From Curtobacterium sp. ZW137 (lineage in GTDB: Bacteria; Actinomycetota; Actinomycetes; Actinomycetales; Microbacteriaceae), in the NCBI RefSeq assembly GCF_003762905.1, contig NZ_RJKS01000001.1, positions 806,001-870,000 on the forward strand: a stretch of 64,000 bases of DNA, given 5' to 3'. Below the pieces are notes generated by a model that saw only the letters and a program-made list of their open reading frames with translations, was not told where the DNA came from and searched no databases. A program made the translations under genes and the position numbers. Positions 1 through 7,908 of this stretch are shown here, piece after piece (position 1 is the stretch's first letter; every line of letters begins with the position of its first letter).

Positions 1-921
1 CAGGTACAGGACGGCCATCCGGACGGAGACGCCGTGCTCGACCTGCTCGACGATCGTCGATGCGGGCGAGTCGGCGGCGACGCCGGCGATCTCCAGGCCG
101 CGGTTCATCGGCCCGGGGTGCATCACGAGCGTGCGCTCGGAGAGCCGCGCGAACCGCGCGGCGGTGAGGCCCCAGTGGCGTGTGTACTCGCGCGGGTTCG
201 GGAAGAAGGCGTCGTTCATGCGCTCCTGCTGGATGCGGAGCGTCATCACGACGTCCGGGTCCTCGGCGAGGGCGGTGTCGAGGTCGTGGTGCACGGCAGC
301 GCCGAACGGGGTCGTCGTGACGGGCAGCAGTGTCGGCGGGGCCGCGAAGGTCACGCTCGCGCCGAGGGTGCGGAGGAGCCACGCGTTGCTGCGGGCGACG
401 CGGCTGTGCAGCACGTCGCCGACGATGAGGACGCGGACCCCGTCGAGCGCCTGCCCACGGCTGCCGGCGCCGTGCAGCCGCCGCCGCATCGTGAACGCGT
501 CGAGGAGCGCCTGCGTCGGGTGCTCGTGCGTGCCGTCGCCGGCGTTCACCACCGGGACGTCGATCCAGTCCGCGTCGGCGAGCACCCGGGGTGCACCGGA
601 GGCGCCGTGGCGCATCACGATGCCGTCGATGCCCATCGCGCCGAGGGTCTGCACGGTGTCCTTGAGCGACTCGCCCTTGGAGACGCTGGAGCCCTTCGCG
701 GCGAAGTTGATGACGTCGGCGGAGAGGCGCTTCGCGGCGGCCTCGAAGGAGATCCGCGTGCGGGTGGAGTCCTCGAAGAAGAGGTTCACGACGGTCTTGC
801 CGCGGAGTGCCGGGAGCTTCCGGACCTCGCGCTGGTTGACCTCGGCCATCTCCTCGGCGACGTCGAGGATCTGGATCGCGTCGCCACGGGAGAGGTCGGC
901 GGTGGAGAGGAGGTGCTTCAC
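1..921 (-). CDS. pyrB: Aspartate carbamoyltransferase catalytic subunit (3' end outside window)
   Basis: Transfers the carbamoyl group of carbamoyl phosphate to L-aspartate, the first committed step of UMP synthesis in the cytoplasm. The GTG-started frame reads [20 protein letters not shown] and carries the carbamoyl-phosphate loop FFEDSTRTR at about residues 52-60, followed by SxSKGES. The last codons before the edge read [10 protein letters not shown], which lies very near the usual C-terminus, so only about ten residues should be missing. The start overlaps the pyrR stop by 4 bp (GTGA), so the two genes are translationally coupled in a pyr operon. It should be controlled through the PyrR leader upstream of pyrR. 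Confidence 0.96.
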   Translation of the reverse strand, partial: MKHLLSTADLSRGDAIQILDVAEEMAEVNQREVRKLPALRGKTVVNLFFEDSTRTRISFEAAAKRLSADVINFAAKGSSVSKGESLKDTVQTLGAMGIDGIVMRHGASGAPRVLADADWIDVPVVNAGDGTHEHPTQALLDAFTMRRRLHGAGSRGQALDGVRVLIVGDVLHSRVARSNAWLLRTLGASVTFAAPPTLLPVTTTPFGAAVHHDLDTALAEDPDVVMTLRIQQERMNDAFFPNPREYTRHWGLTAARFARLSERTLVMHPGPMNRGLEIAGVAADSPASTIVEQVEHGVSVRMAVLYL

Positions 922-1508
922 GCGACGCCTCCCGGTGCCGGCTGCTGCTGCGGCTGCGGCTGCTGCGGCTGCTGCGGCTGTTCGATGACGACCTCGTCGG
1001 CACCGTCGGTCTCGGTGAGCCGGAGGGTGACGCGCTCGTCGGACGCGGTCGGCAGGTTCTTGCCGACGTGGTCCGCACGGATCGGGAGCTCCCGGTGCCC
1101 GCGGTCCACGAGGACGGCGAGGCGGACCGCCCGCGGCCGACCGATGTTCTGCAGGGCGTCGAGGGCCGCGCGGACCGTGCGCCCGGAGTACAGCACGTCG
1201 TCGACCAGGACGACGACCCGGCCGTCGATGCCGCCGGCGGGGATGGTCGTCCGGTGCGGCGCCCGGCCGATGCCGCGACCGAGGTCGTCGCGGTGCATCG
1301 TGACGTCGAGCGTGCCGACGCGGCCGTCCCACTCGGGTTCGATGTCCGCGAGGATGCGGCCGAGCCGCTCCGCGAGGACGGCACCCCGGGTCGGGATGCC
1401 GAGGAGCACCAGGTCCGAGGCGCCGTGGTTGGCCTCGAGGATCTCGTGCGCGATGCGTGTCAGAGCACGCGTGATGTCGGAGTGCTGCAGGACCGTTCTG
1501 GTACCCAC
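918..1508 (-). CDS. pyrR: PyrR: pyrimidine operon regulator / uracil phosphoribosyltransferase
   Basis: RNA-binding regulator of pyrimidine genes that folds as a type I phosphoribosyltransferase and often has weak uracil phosphoribosyltransferase activity. The PRPP-binding signature [20 protein letters not shown] lies at about residues 97-116, and the N-terminal GIPTRG loop is present. The GTG start is supported by a strong Shine-Dalgarno AAGGAGGT at 1513-1520, four bases upstream. At 196 residues it is slightly longer than the usual 180 or so because of a Gln/Pro-rich tail (about residues 175-190) encoded by short CAG/CCG-type repeats. It is the first gene of the pyr operon and overlaps pyrB. 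The leader contains a PyrR-type binding loop, pointing to autoregulation. Confidence 0.97.
   Translation of the reverse strand: MGTRTVLQHSDITRALTRIAHEILEANHGASDLVLLGIPTRGAVLAERLGRILADIEPEWDGRVGTLDVTMHRDDLGRGIGRAPHRTTIPAGGIDGRVVVLVDDVLYSGRTVRAALDALQNIGRPRAVRLAVLVDRGHRELPIRADHVGKNLPTASDERVTLRLTETDGADEVVIEQPQQPQQPQPQQQPAPGGVA
942..983. repeat. Short GCTGCG/GCTGCT repeat encoding the PyrR Gln/Pro tail
   Basis: About 40 bases built from GCTGCT, GCGGCT and related units. On the minus strand it encodes alternating Gln and Pro near the PyrR C-terminus. Slippage-prone runs of this kind often vary in length between strains. It lies outside the phosphoribosyltransferase fold, so length changes should be tolerated. 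Confidence 0.7.
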
Positions 1509-1512
1509 GCCG

Positions 1513-1535
1513 ACCTCCTTCCCCGCCTCTCAGGA
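1513..1535 (-). promoter_or_regulatory. PyrR-binding loop and Shine-Dalgarno in the pyrR leader
   Basis: On the minus strand the leader carries TCCTGAGAGGC (1525-1535). This matches the core UCCNGNGAGGY of PyrR-binding RNA loops known from Bacillus and proposed in mycobacteria. The Shine-Dalgarno AAGGAGGT (1513-1520) follows only four bases after the loop. I see no terminator/antiterminator pair, so the simplest reading is translational repression: UMP-loaded PyrR binds the loop and hides the ribosome site. The match and spacing are visible; the mechanism is inferred. Confidence 0.65.
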
Positions 1536-1566
1536 CGGCATTTAAAGGATGCTGACGTGGTCAACC

Positions 1567-2019
1567 CTACCGGGACTCCTGGTCCCCTGCGACCGACCGA
1601 CCGGACGGTGCACGGCCTCCGGCGATCGCTCCGAGCACGCCGTTGACGAAGCCCGCCGACTCCTCGGTGGACAGCGACTGCGCGAGCTCGACCGCCTCGG
1701 CGATGGCGACGGCGTCCGGGACCTCCGGGTTGAACCGGATCTCCCACACGCCCATCCGGAGGATGCAGCGATCGAGGACCGGCATCCGCGGGATCGACCA
1801 GCCCTGGGCGTGTTCGACGATCACCGCGTCGATCTCCACGCGGGCGTCCTCGATGCCTGTGACGACCTGCCGGGCGTAGTCCCAGCTGGACGCACGCTCG
1901 GGCTGGTCGAGGTGCCGGACGGTCTCCGTGGCGAGGACGTCCGCGATCGGGAGTTCCCGGACCTCTGCCACGTACAGCATGTCGAGGGCGCGCTTGCGGG
2001 CCTTCGAACGAGCACTCAT
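1567..2019 (-). CDS. nusB: Transcription antitermination factor NusB
   Basis: NusB joins NusE (S10) at boxA RNA and supports antitermination of rRNA transcription. The 150-residue protein begins MSARSKARKRALDMLYVAEV, the typical basic first helix, and contains the conserved VNGVLGAI helix near the C-terminus (about residues 128-135). Its length is normal for the family. It follows efp by 11 bases, the standard efp-nusB order of actinobacteria, and precedes pyrR by 58 bases. The C-terminal tail (GRAPSGRSVAGDQESR) is poorly conserved in style. Confidence 0.96.
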   Translation of the reverse strand: MSARSKARKRALDMLYVAEVRELPIADVLATETVRHLDQPERASSWDYARQVVTGIEDARVEIDAVIVEHAQGWSIPRMPVLDRCILRMGVWEIRFNPEVPDAVAIAEAVELAQSLSTEESAGFVNGVLGAIAGGRAPSGRSVAGDQESR

Positions 2020-2030
2020 ACGGTCAGCGC

Positions 2031-2594
2031 CTAGTCGTTGACGCGGCCGAGGAAGTTGCCGTCGCGCGTGTCGATCTTCACCTTGGTGTCCGTCTCGAGG
2101 TACAGCGGCACCTGGATCTGGTAGCCGGTGGCCTTGATCGTCGCGGGCTTCGTCCCACCGGACGAGCGGTCGCCCTGCAGGCCCGGCTCGGTCTCGATCT
2201 CGGTGACGATCGACGTCGGGAGCTCGATGTAGAGCGGGTTGCCCTCGTTCATCGCGATGGTGACCATCGCGGACTCGAGGAGGAAGTTCTTCGCGTCGCC
2301 GACGACGGTCGCGGGGACCGGGATCTGGTCGTAGGTGTCGGTGTCCATGAACACGTAGGAGTCGCCGTCCTCGTAGAGGAACTGGTAGTCACGGCGGTCG
2401 ACCGTCGCGGTCTCGATCTTCGCGCCCGCGTTGAACGTGCGGTCGACGACCTTGCCGGAGACGACGTTCTTCAGCTTGGTGCGGACGAACGCACCACCCT
2501 TGCCGGGCTTCACGTGCTGGAACTCGACGACCGACCAGAGCTGCCCGTCGATGATGAGAACGGCGCCGTTCTTGATGTCAGTGGTACTGGCCAT
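2031..2594 (-). CDS. efp: Elongation factor P
   Basis: Relieves ribosome stalling at polyproline stretches by binding between the P and E sites. The 187-residue protein has the three-domain EF-P layout: an N-terminal KOW-like domain with the loop VKPGKGGAF (Lys32 at the position of E. coli Lys34) and two OB-like domains ending [17 protein letters not shown]. No epmA, epmB or ymfI-type modification gene lies nearby; actinobacterial EF-P commonly works with an unmodified lysine. It heads an efp-nusB pair. Many proteins in this window are rich in proline runs, which fits a need for EF-P. Confidence 0.97.
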   Translation of the reverse strand: MASTTDIKNGAVLIIDGQLWSVVEFQHVKPGKGGAFVRTKLKNVVSGKVVDRTFNAGAKIETATVDRRDYQFLYEDGDSYVFMDTDTYDQIPVPATVVGDAKNFLLESAMVTIAMNEGNPLYIELPTSIVTEIETEPGLQGDRSSGGTKPATIKATGYQIQVPLYLETDTKVKIDTRDGNFLGRVND

Positions 2595-2672
2595 GGGTGT
2601 CGATGTCCAATTCGTGTTGATGAATGAAGTGTGCGGGCGGCTGCGCGCCCCGGTCGAGTGTAGCCGACCGGC

Positions 2673-4364
2673 TCAGTCCCGTCGGCGGGCACGCCACGCG
2701 TCGATCCCGGCCCAGACGAGCAGCACCACCGCCGCTCCCCCGAGCAGCCCACCGGCCGTCCCGGTGCCGAGGACGGCGGTGGGACGAGCCGGCGACGCCA
2801 GGTAGACGATCGCCAGGATCCCGGCACCGGACCCGAGCAGCACCAGGAGGACCCGCCGGATCATCCCGGACAGGGTCTGCCGGTCCCGCCGGTCGGAGAG
2901 CAGCCGGATGTTGACCGAGAGCCGGCCGTGCTCGATCGCCTCCCCGATGCGGTCGACCCGCCGCGGCAGTCGTCTGACGGTCGAGAACAGGCCGAAGAGC
3001 TCGCGTGCTGCGACGTCCCGCAGGACACTCGGACGGAGCTGGTCGCGGATCTGCTCGCGCGCCAGGTTCCGGGACTCCTCGAGCAGGTCGAACGAGGGAA
3101 CCAGACTGCGGAGCGTCCCCTCGAAGATCGCGAGTGCCCGCGCCGCCGCCACGAAGTCCGGCGGCGCCTTCAGCCGGTAGCGGCCGAACACCTCGACCGC
3201 GTCGTCGACGGTCTCCACCCCGATGCGCGCGCCGGGTCCGAGCTCGTCGGCGACGAACCGGGCGATGTCGCGACGGAAGTCCGGCTCGTCCTCGGCACGT
3301 CGGACCGGTGCCATCCGCAGCACCGCGTCGGCGATGCGGGCGGTGTCGTCCTGGATGTACGCGGCCAGCAGTTCCTGCACGACGTCGCGGAGCCCGGGGT
3401 CGAGGCGCCCGACCGACCCGAAGTCGATGAGCGCCGGTCGGCCGTCGGGCAGCAGCAGGACGTTCCCGGGGTGCAGGTCGCCGTGGTAGACCCCGTCGAA
3501 CACGACCTGCCGGAGGAACGCCCGGAGGATCGCCCGCATCGGCTCGTCCAGGTCGCGGTCTGCGCGGGACGCCCGGATCGCGCTGAGCGTGTCGCCCTCG
3601 AGGAACTCCATCACCAGGACGCGCCGGCCGGACAGCTCCGGGTAGGGATCGGGGAACCGGATCTCGTCCGGACGGGCGCTCCTGGCCTGTGCCGCGCGGA
3701 GGGTCTCGAGGTTCCGGAGCTCCGACCCGAAGTCGACCTGCCGGATCAGGTCGGCCGCGTACTGCGCCGCGACGTCCTGCACGCCGACCTGTCGCGCTTC
3801 GGCGGAGGTGCGCGCCATGAACTTGACGACCCGCAGCGCGATGTCCACGTCACGCCGGACCGCGTCGTCGATGCCGGGGCGCTGCACCTTCACGGCCACC
3901 GCGGTGCCGTCGTGCAGCCGCGCACGGTGCACCTGCGCGATGGACGCGGCCGCGACCGGCGTGTTGTCGAAGGACTGGAAGACCTGGTCGACGGGAGCGT
4001 GCAGTTCCCGCGCGAGGAGCTCGGCGACCGCCGTCGGGTCCGCCGGCGTGACGTTCCGCTGCAGGTGCGCGAGCCCCTCGGTCCACTCGTCGGGCAGCAG
4101 GTCGTCGCGCGTGGAGAGCAGCTGGCCCATCTTCACGAACCCGCCGCCCGCTTCCTCGAGCGCGCGGCGCAGGTGCTCGGCCTGGTCACGGCGCTTGTCG
4201 GAGGTCTCCGGGTCGCGGGTGAAGTCGAGGCGGCGGAAGGGGACGAGGCCGTGGCGGCGGGCGATGGCGAGGAGTTCGGCGAAGCGGCGCGCGCGGGTCC
4301 TGAGGGTCCCCGCGTCCACGGTCGGGCCGCCGCCGAGGTCGCTCAGGCGGGGTGGGTTGGGCAC
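2673..4364 (-). CDS. ABC1/AarF/UbiB-family atypical protein kinase with C-terminal membrane anchor
   Basis: Member of the AarF/ADCK/UbiB family, atypical kinases that in other bacteria support quinone biosynthesis or lipid homeostasis. The substrate here is unknown. Visible motifs are the family-specific KxGQ segment GGGFVKMGQLLSTRDD (about residues 97-112), the lysine-bearing VAVKVQRPGI, HGDLHPGNVLL as catalytic loop and LIDFGSVGRL in place of DFG. Two hydrophobic segments close the protein (about 498-520 and 528-555). I chose GTG at 4364 (563 residues, VPNPPRLSDLGGG) because a longer frame upstream reads as random high-GC translation and GGGGGAG lies upstream of the GTG. It sits between the aro genes and efp, where relatives usually have none. 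Confidence 0.88.
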   Translation of the reverse strand: MPNPPRLSDLGGGPTVDAGTLRTRARRFAELLAIARRHGLVPFRRLDFTRDPETSDKRRDQAEHLRRALEEAGGGFVKMGQLLSTRDDLLPDEWTEGLAHLQRNVTPADPTAVAELLARELHAPVDQVFQSFDNTPVAAASIAQVHRARLHDGTAVAVKVQRPGIDDAVRRDVDIALRVVKFMARTSAEARQVGVQDVAAQYAADLIRQVDFGSELRNLETLRAAQARSARPDEIRFPDPYPELSGRRVLVMEFLEGDTLSAIRASRADRDLDEPMRAILRAFLRQVVFDGVYHGDLHPGNVLLLPDGRPALIDFGSVGRLDPGLRDVVQELLAAYIQDDTARIADAVLRMAPVRRAEDEPDFRRDIARFVADELGPGARIGVETVDDAVEVFGRYRLKAPPDFVAAARALAIFEGTLRSLVPSFDLLEESRNLAREQIRDQLRPSVLRDVAARELFGLFSTVRRLPRRVDRIGEAIEHGRLSVNIRLLSDRRDRQTLSGMIRRVLLVLLGSGAGILAIVYLASPARPTAVLGTGTAGGLLGGAAVVLLVWAGIDAWRARRRD

Positions 4365-4492
4365 ACGGCCAGCATGCTCCCCCGGCCTGGGCTTCCCCGG
4401 GTCGTTCCTCCACAGCCGGGAGGCACGGCTCCCTCTCCACAGGTCGGCTCGCCCCCGTCGGTCGACCGCCGCCAGGGCGTCACGCTCGTCCC

Positions 4493-4795
4493 ATGGACAC
4501 AGCACTCATCGCCGCCGCCGTCGCGGCTGCCGCCGCCATCGCGGCCGCCGTGGTCAGCTGGTTCGGCGCGTTCCAGGCCCGCCGCGCCGCCGACCGGAAC
4601 CACGCATGGGAACGACTGACCTGGGCGGTTCGCGCGAACCGGAGCCAGTCCGAATACGACATCTCGAGAACTGTCCTCCAGCGCCTCATCGACGTACGGT
4701 GGGCGCCCAAGCCGGACCAGGAACTCGCACGCCGAGCTCTCCGGCGCCATGTACTCGACCGCCACCACCCGCCGCACGACCAGGAGGAACCCTGA
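4493..4795 (+). CDS. Small membrane protein of unknown function (cassette gene 1)
   Basis: A 100-residue protein starting MDTALIAAAVAAAAAIAAAV, a very Ala-rich hydrophobic helix (about residues 4-26), followed by a charged region with HAWERLTWAV and a Leu/Arg-rich helix. I do not recognise a named family, although similar single-TM proteins with an AWERxTWA motif occur in actinobacteria beside other very small genes. It is read opposite to all neighbours and diverges from the aarF-like gene. Its TGA shares an A with the ATG of the next gene (TGATG), so the two are translated together. It is probably an accessory cassette. I infer a real gene from the TM helix and the coupling. Confidence 0.65.
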   Translation: MDTALIAAAVAAAAAIAAAVVSWFGAFQARRAADRNHAWERLTWAVRANRSQSEYDISRTVLQRLIDVRWAPKPDQELARRALRRHVLDRHHPPHDQEEP

Positions 4796-4989
4796 TGCCG
4801 TTGTTCGCCCCGCTACCCGACCGACCGGTGTTCGACGTCAACGGCACCGAAGAGGACGACAAAGTGCTCGATGCCTGGCAAGAAGGGGCGACCGTCGACG
4901 AATGGCGGGAGTACGAGCGCACCGGAGTCGTCACGGTGTCGATGCACGTGAAGTGGTGGTGGCGGCGGACGCTCCGGGTGCTCCGGTAG
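4795..4989 (+). CDS. Small protein of unknown function (cassette gene 2)
   Basis: A 64-residue protein, MPLFAPLPDRPVFDVNGTEE onward, with an acidic middle (DDKVLDAWQEGATVDEWREYERTG) and a basic Trp-rich end, KWWWRRTLRVLR. A near-perfect AGGAGG at 4782-4787 precedes the ATG with an eight-base gap, inside the end of gene 1. The Trp/Arg tail could bind membrane or RNA, but no function can be assigned. It ends 8 bases before the aroB stop codon on the other strand. The pair with the preceding TM protein suggests a two-component small-protein unit. Confidence 0.65.
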   Translation: MPLFAPLPDRPVFDVNGTEEDDKVLDAWQEGATVDEWREYERTGVVTVSMHVKWWWRRTLRVLR

Positions 4990-4997
4990 CGGGTCGG

Positions 4998-6095
4998 CTA
5001 GACCCCGACCTCCTGGTACGCGGTGAAGAGGAGGTGGTCCTCGGGACCCTCGAGCGTGGTCGGCTTGCCGACACCGTCGAGGATGATGAACCGGAGCATC
5101 CCGGCGCGGGCCTTCTTGTCGCGGCGCATCGTCGCGAGCAGCCCCTCCCAGCGGCCGAGCGGGTACGTCGTCGGCAGCGACAGCGATTCCAGGATCGCCC
5201 GGTGCCGATCGACGGTCGCGTCGTCGAGGTGCCCGGTGAGACGGGCCAGTTCGGCCGCGAACACCATGCCGACCGACACCGCAGCACCGTGGCGCCACTG
5301 GTACCGCTCGGCGTGCTCGATCGCGTGGCCGAGGGTGTGGCCGTAGTTCAGGATCTCGCGGCGGCCCTGCTCGGTGAAGTCGTCGGACACCACCTGCGCC
5401 TTCAGCTCGATCGCCAGCTCGACGACGCGGCGGAACTCCGGCGTGGTGGGGTCGGTCGCACGCTCGACGTCGGCCTCGATCACGTCGAGGATCTCCGGGA
5501 CGGCGATGAACCCGGCCTTGACGATCTCGGCGAACCCGGTCAGGACGTCGTTCTTCGGCAGGGTGCGCACCAGGTCGATGTCCGCGACGACCGCCTTGGG
5601 GGCGAAGAAGGCCCCGACGAGGTTCTTGCCCTCGTTCGTGTTGATGCCGGTCTTGCCGCCGACGCTCGCGTCGACCATGCCGAGCACGCTCGTCGGGATC
5701 GCGATGTACGGCACGCCGCGGAGCCACGTCGCTGCGACGAAGCCGGCGAGGTCGGTGACGGCTCCCCCGCCGAGGCCGATGACGGCGTCGGTGCGGGTGA
5801 AGTCCGACTGGCCCATGATCTGCCAGCAGAACGCGGCGACCTCGACGCGCTTGGCTCCCTCGGCGTCCGGGACCTCGGCGATGAGCGCCTCGAGGCCGGC
5901 GTCGACGAGCTGCACGCGCAGTTCCTCCGCGCGGGCGCCCAGCGTCGGTGCGTGCACGATGAGCACCTTCGCGACCCGCGGTCCGAGCAGCGCCGGCACG
6001 GAGCCGAGCAGCCCGGTGCCGACCGCGACGACGTACCCGTCGTCCCCGCCGACGCGGATCTCGGTGGTGCCCTCGGGCAGGATCGACTCGGTCAC
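4998..6095 (-). CDS. aroB: 3-dehydroquinate synthase
   Basis: Converts DAHP to 3-dehydroquinate, second step of the shikimate pathway, using NAD and a divalent metal. The 365-residue protein carries the NAD/substrate core GLGGGAVTDLAGFVAATW and the conserved IPTSVLGMVDASVGGKTGIN stretch, with metal-ligand histidines in LNYGHTLGHAIEHAE. The GTG start at 6095 ([15 protein letters not shown]) overlaps the aroK stop by 4 bp; the open frame further upstream is aroK shadow. It is the last gene of the mltG-aroC-aroK-aroB run. Confidence 0.97.
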   Translation of the reverse strand: MTESILPEGTTEIRVGGDDGYVVAVGTGLLGSVPALLGPRVAKVLIVHAPTLGARAEELRVQLVDAGLEALIAEVPDAEGAKRVEVAAFCWQIMGQSDFTRTDAVIGLGGGAVTDLAGFVAATWLRGVPYIAIPTSVLGMVDASVGGKTGINTNEGKNLVGAFFAPKAVVADIDLVRTLPKNDVLTGFAEIVKAGFIAVPEILDVIEADVERATDPTTPEFRRVVELAIELKAQVVSDDFTEQGRREILNYGHTLGHAIEHAERYQWRHGAAVSVGMVFAAELARLTGHLDDATVDRHRAILESLSLPTTYPLGRWEGLLATMRRDKKARAGMLRFIILDGVGKPTTLEGPEDHLLFTAYQEVGV

Positions 6096-6634
6096 GGTGC
6101 TCCTTCGGTGCTCGTCAGCCAGGTCACCACGTCGTCGACGACGTGGGACATCGGCCGACGAGAGGTGTCGACGACGGTGTGCGCGAGTTCCGCGTAGGTC
6201 GCGGCGCGCTCGTCCATGATGGTCTGCCACGCGTCGATGCCGCCCGACGCCAGCAGGGGTCGGTCGGACCCGGTGATGCGTTCGGCGACGGCCTCCGGTG
6301 AGACCGTGAGCAGCACGACCCGCGCGCCACCCAGTGCCTCGCGGGTGGCCGCGTGCGTGACGGCCCCACCACCGACGGCGATCACGCCGCCGGTCGCCAT
6401 CGCCTGACGGACCGCCTCGGCCTCGAGGGCACGGAACGCCGGCTCCCCGCGGTCCGCGAAGATCCCCGGGATCGGCCCGTGCTCACGGACGATGACACGG
6501 TCGGTGTCGGTGAACGGGACGCCGAGCTGCTTCGCCACCCGCTTGCCGACGCTCGACTTGCCCGCGCCCATCGGACCGATGATGACGACGGGCGCGGTCG
6601 GGGCCGTCGGGGTGCCGGCGCCCTCCGTGCTCAC
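6092..6634 (-). CDS. aroK: Shikimate kinase
   Basis: Phosphorylates shikimate at the 3-hydroxyl. The 180-residue protein has a P-loop [15 protein letters not shown] at about residues 20-34, the shikimate-binding DTDRVI, the FRALEAEAV segment and the GGGAVT motif. Length and motif order are normal. Its ATG lies in a 4-bp overlap with aroC and its end overlaps aroB in the same way, so the three are tightly coupled. Confidence 0.97.
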   Translation of the reverse strand: MSTEGAGTPTAPTAPVVIIGPMGAGKSSVGKRVAKQLGVPFTDTDRVIVREHGPIPGIFADRGEPAFRALEAEAVRQAMATGGVIAVGGGAVTHAATREALGGARVVLLTVSPEAVAERITGSDRPLLASGGIDAWQTIMDERAATYAELAHTVVDTSRRPMSHVVDDVVTWLTSTEGAP

Positions 6635-7851
6635 CAGGACGACGAGTGCGCAGCCGGCTCGGTCCGACGGGAGCGCAGGGTCTCCGGGATCGAGGCCAGG
6701 TACGACTCGAGGTTGCGCTTGGTCTCGACGACGTTGTCGCCGCCGAACTTCTCGAGCACGGCGTCGGCGAGCACCAGTGCGACCATCGCCTCTGCCACGA
6801 CGCCCGCTGCGGGGACCGCGCAGACGTCGGACCGCTGGTGGTGCGCCGAGGCGTCCTCACCCGTGGTGACGTCGATGGTGTGCAGCGCGTGCGGGATCGT
6901 CGCGATCGGCTTCATGCCCGCGCGGACCCGGAGCACGGTGCCCGTGGACATGCCGCCCTCGGTGCCGCCGGCACGGTCGCTCGTGCGGATGATCTCGCCG
7001 TCTTCACGGTAGAGCTCGTCGTGCGCCTCGGAGCCGCGGCGGCCGGCGGTCTGGAAGCCGTCACCGACCTCGACGCCCTTGATCGCCTGGATGCCCATGA
7101 TCGCTGCGGCGAGCCGTGCGTCGAGACGGCGGTCCCACTGCACGTGCGAGCCGAGCCCCGGCGGGACGCCGTAGAAGAGCACCTCGACGACACCGCCGAG
7201 GGTGTCGCCGTCCTTCTTCGCGGCTTCGACCTCGGTGACCATGCGGGCCGACGTCTCCGCGTCGAAACAGCGCAGCTGGTCCTCGTCGAGGCGGTCGACG
7301 TCGTCCGGCTGCGGGAGCGCGGTGCCGTCCGGCACGCGGACGGTCCCGACCTGCAGGGTGTGCGCGACGGACCGGATGCCGAGCTCGGCGAGGAAGGACT
7401 TCGCGACGGCGCCGAGCGCGACGCGGGCAGCGGTCTCTCGTGCCGAGGCGCGCTCGAGGATCGGGCGGGCTTCGTCGAAGCCGTACTTCTGCATGCCGAC
7501 CAGGTCGGCGTGACCCGGGCGGGGGCGCGTCAGGGGCGCACTGCGGCCACGGGAGAGCTCGGTCTCCTCGACGGGCTCCGGGTTCATCACCTCGACCCAC
7601 TTGGGCCATTCGGTGTTGCCGATACGGATGGCGATCGGGCTGCCGAGGGAGTACCCGTGGCGGACGCCGCCGGACACGTGCAACTCGTCCTGCTCGAACT
7701 TCATGCGGGAGCCGCGGCCGTAGCCGAGCTTGCGCCGCGCGAGGTCGGTACGGATGGACTCGAACGACACCGGGACGCCGGCGGGCAGGCCCTCGAGCAT
7801 CGCGATCAGTTCGGGTCCGTGGGACTCACCAGCGGTCAACCAACGAAGCAT
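6631..7851 (-). CDS. aroC: Chorismate synthase
   Basis: Eliminates phosphate from EPSP to give chorismate, using reduced FMN. The protein starts [20 protein letters not shown], the family N-terminus, and contains [18 protein letters not shown] and [19 protein letters not shown] chose ATG 7851 (406 residues) over ATG 7860: the Shine-Dalgarno GGGAGG abuts the earlier ATG but sits nine bases from 7851, and homologues begin with MLRW. It follows mltG, and no aroE lies between them as it often does in relatives. Confidence 0.97.
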   Translation of the reverse strand: MLRWLTAGESHGPELIAMLEGLPAGVPVSFESIRTDLARRKLGYGRGSRMKFEQDELHVSGGVRHGYSLGSPIAIRIGNTEWPKWVEVMNPEPVEETELSRGRSAPLTRPRPGHADLVGMQKYGFDEARPILERASARETAARVALGAVAKSFLAELGIRSVAHTLQVGTVRVPDGTALPQPDDVDRLDEDQLRCFDAETSARMVTEVEAAKKDGDTLGGVVEVLFYGVPPGLGSHVQWDRRLDARLAAAIMGIQAIKGVEVGDGFQTAGRRGSEAHDELYREDGEIIRTSDRAGGTEGGMSTGTVLRVRAGMKPIATIPHALHTIDVTTGEDASAHHQRSDVCAVPAAGVVAEAMVALVLADAVLEKFGGDNVVETKRNLESYLASIPETLRSRRTEPAAHSSSW

Positions 7852-7908
7852 GGTGTCCATCCTCCCACAGGCGTCGGCTCGAAGACGCGCCCGTGGGAGG
7901 ACGCCACG

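Noticed and set aside
4365..4505. Upstream extension of the aarF-like gene
   Set aside because: The 47 extra residues lack family similarity and would run through the promoter region shared with the small-protein cassette.
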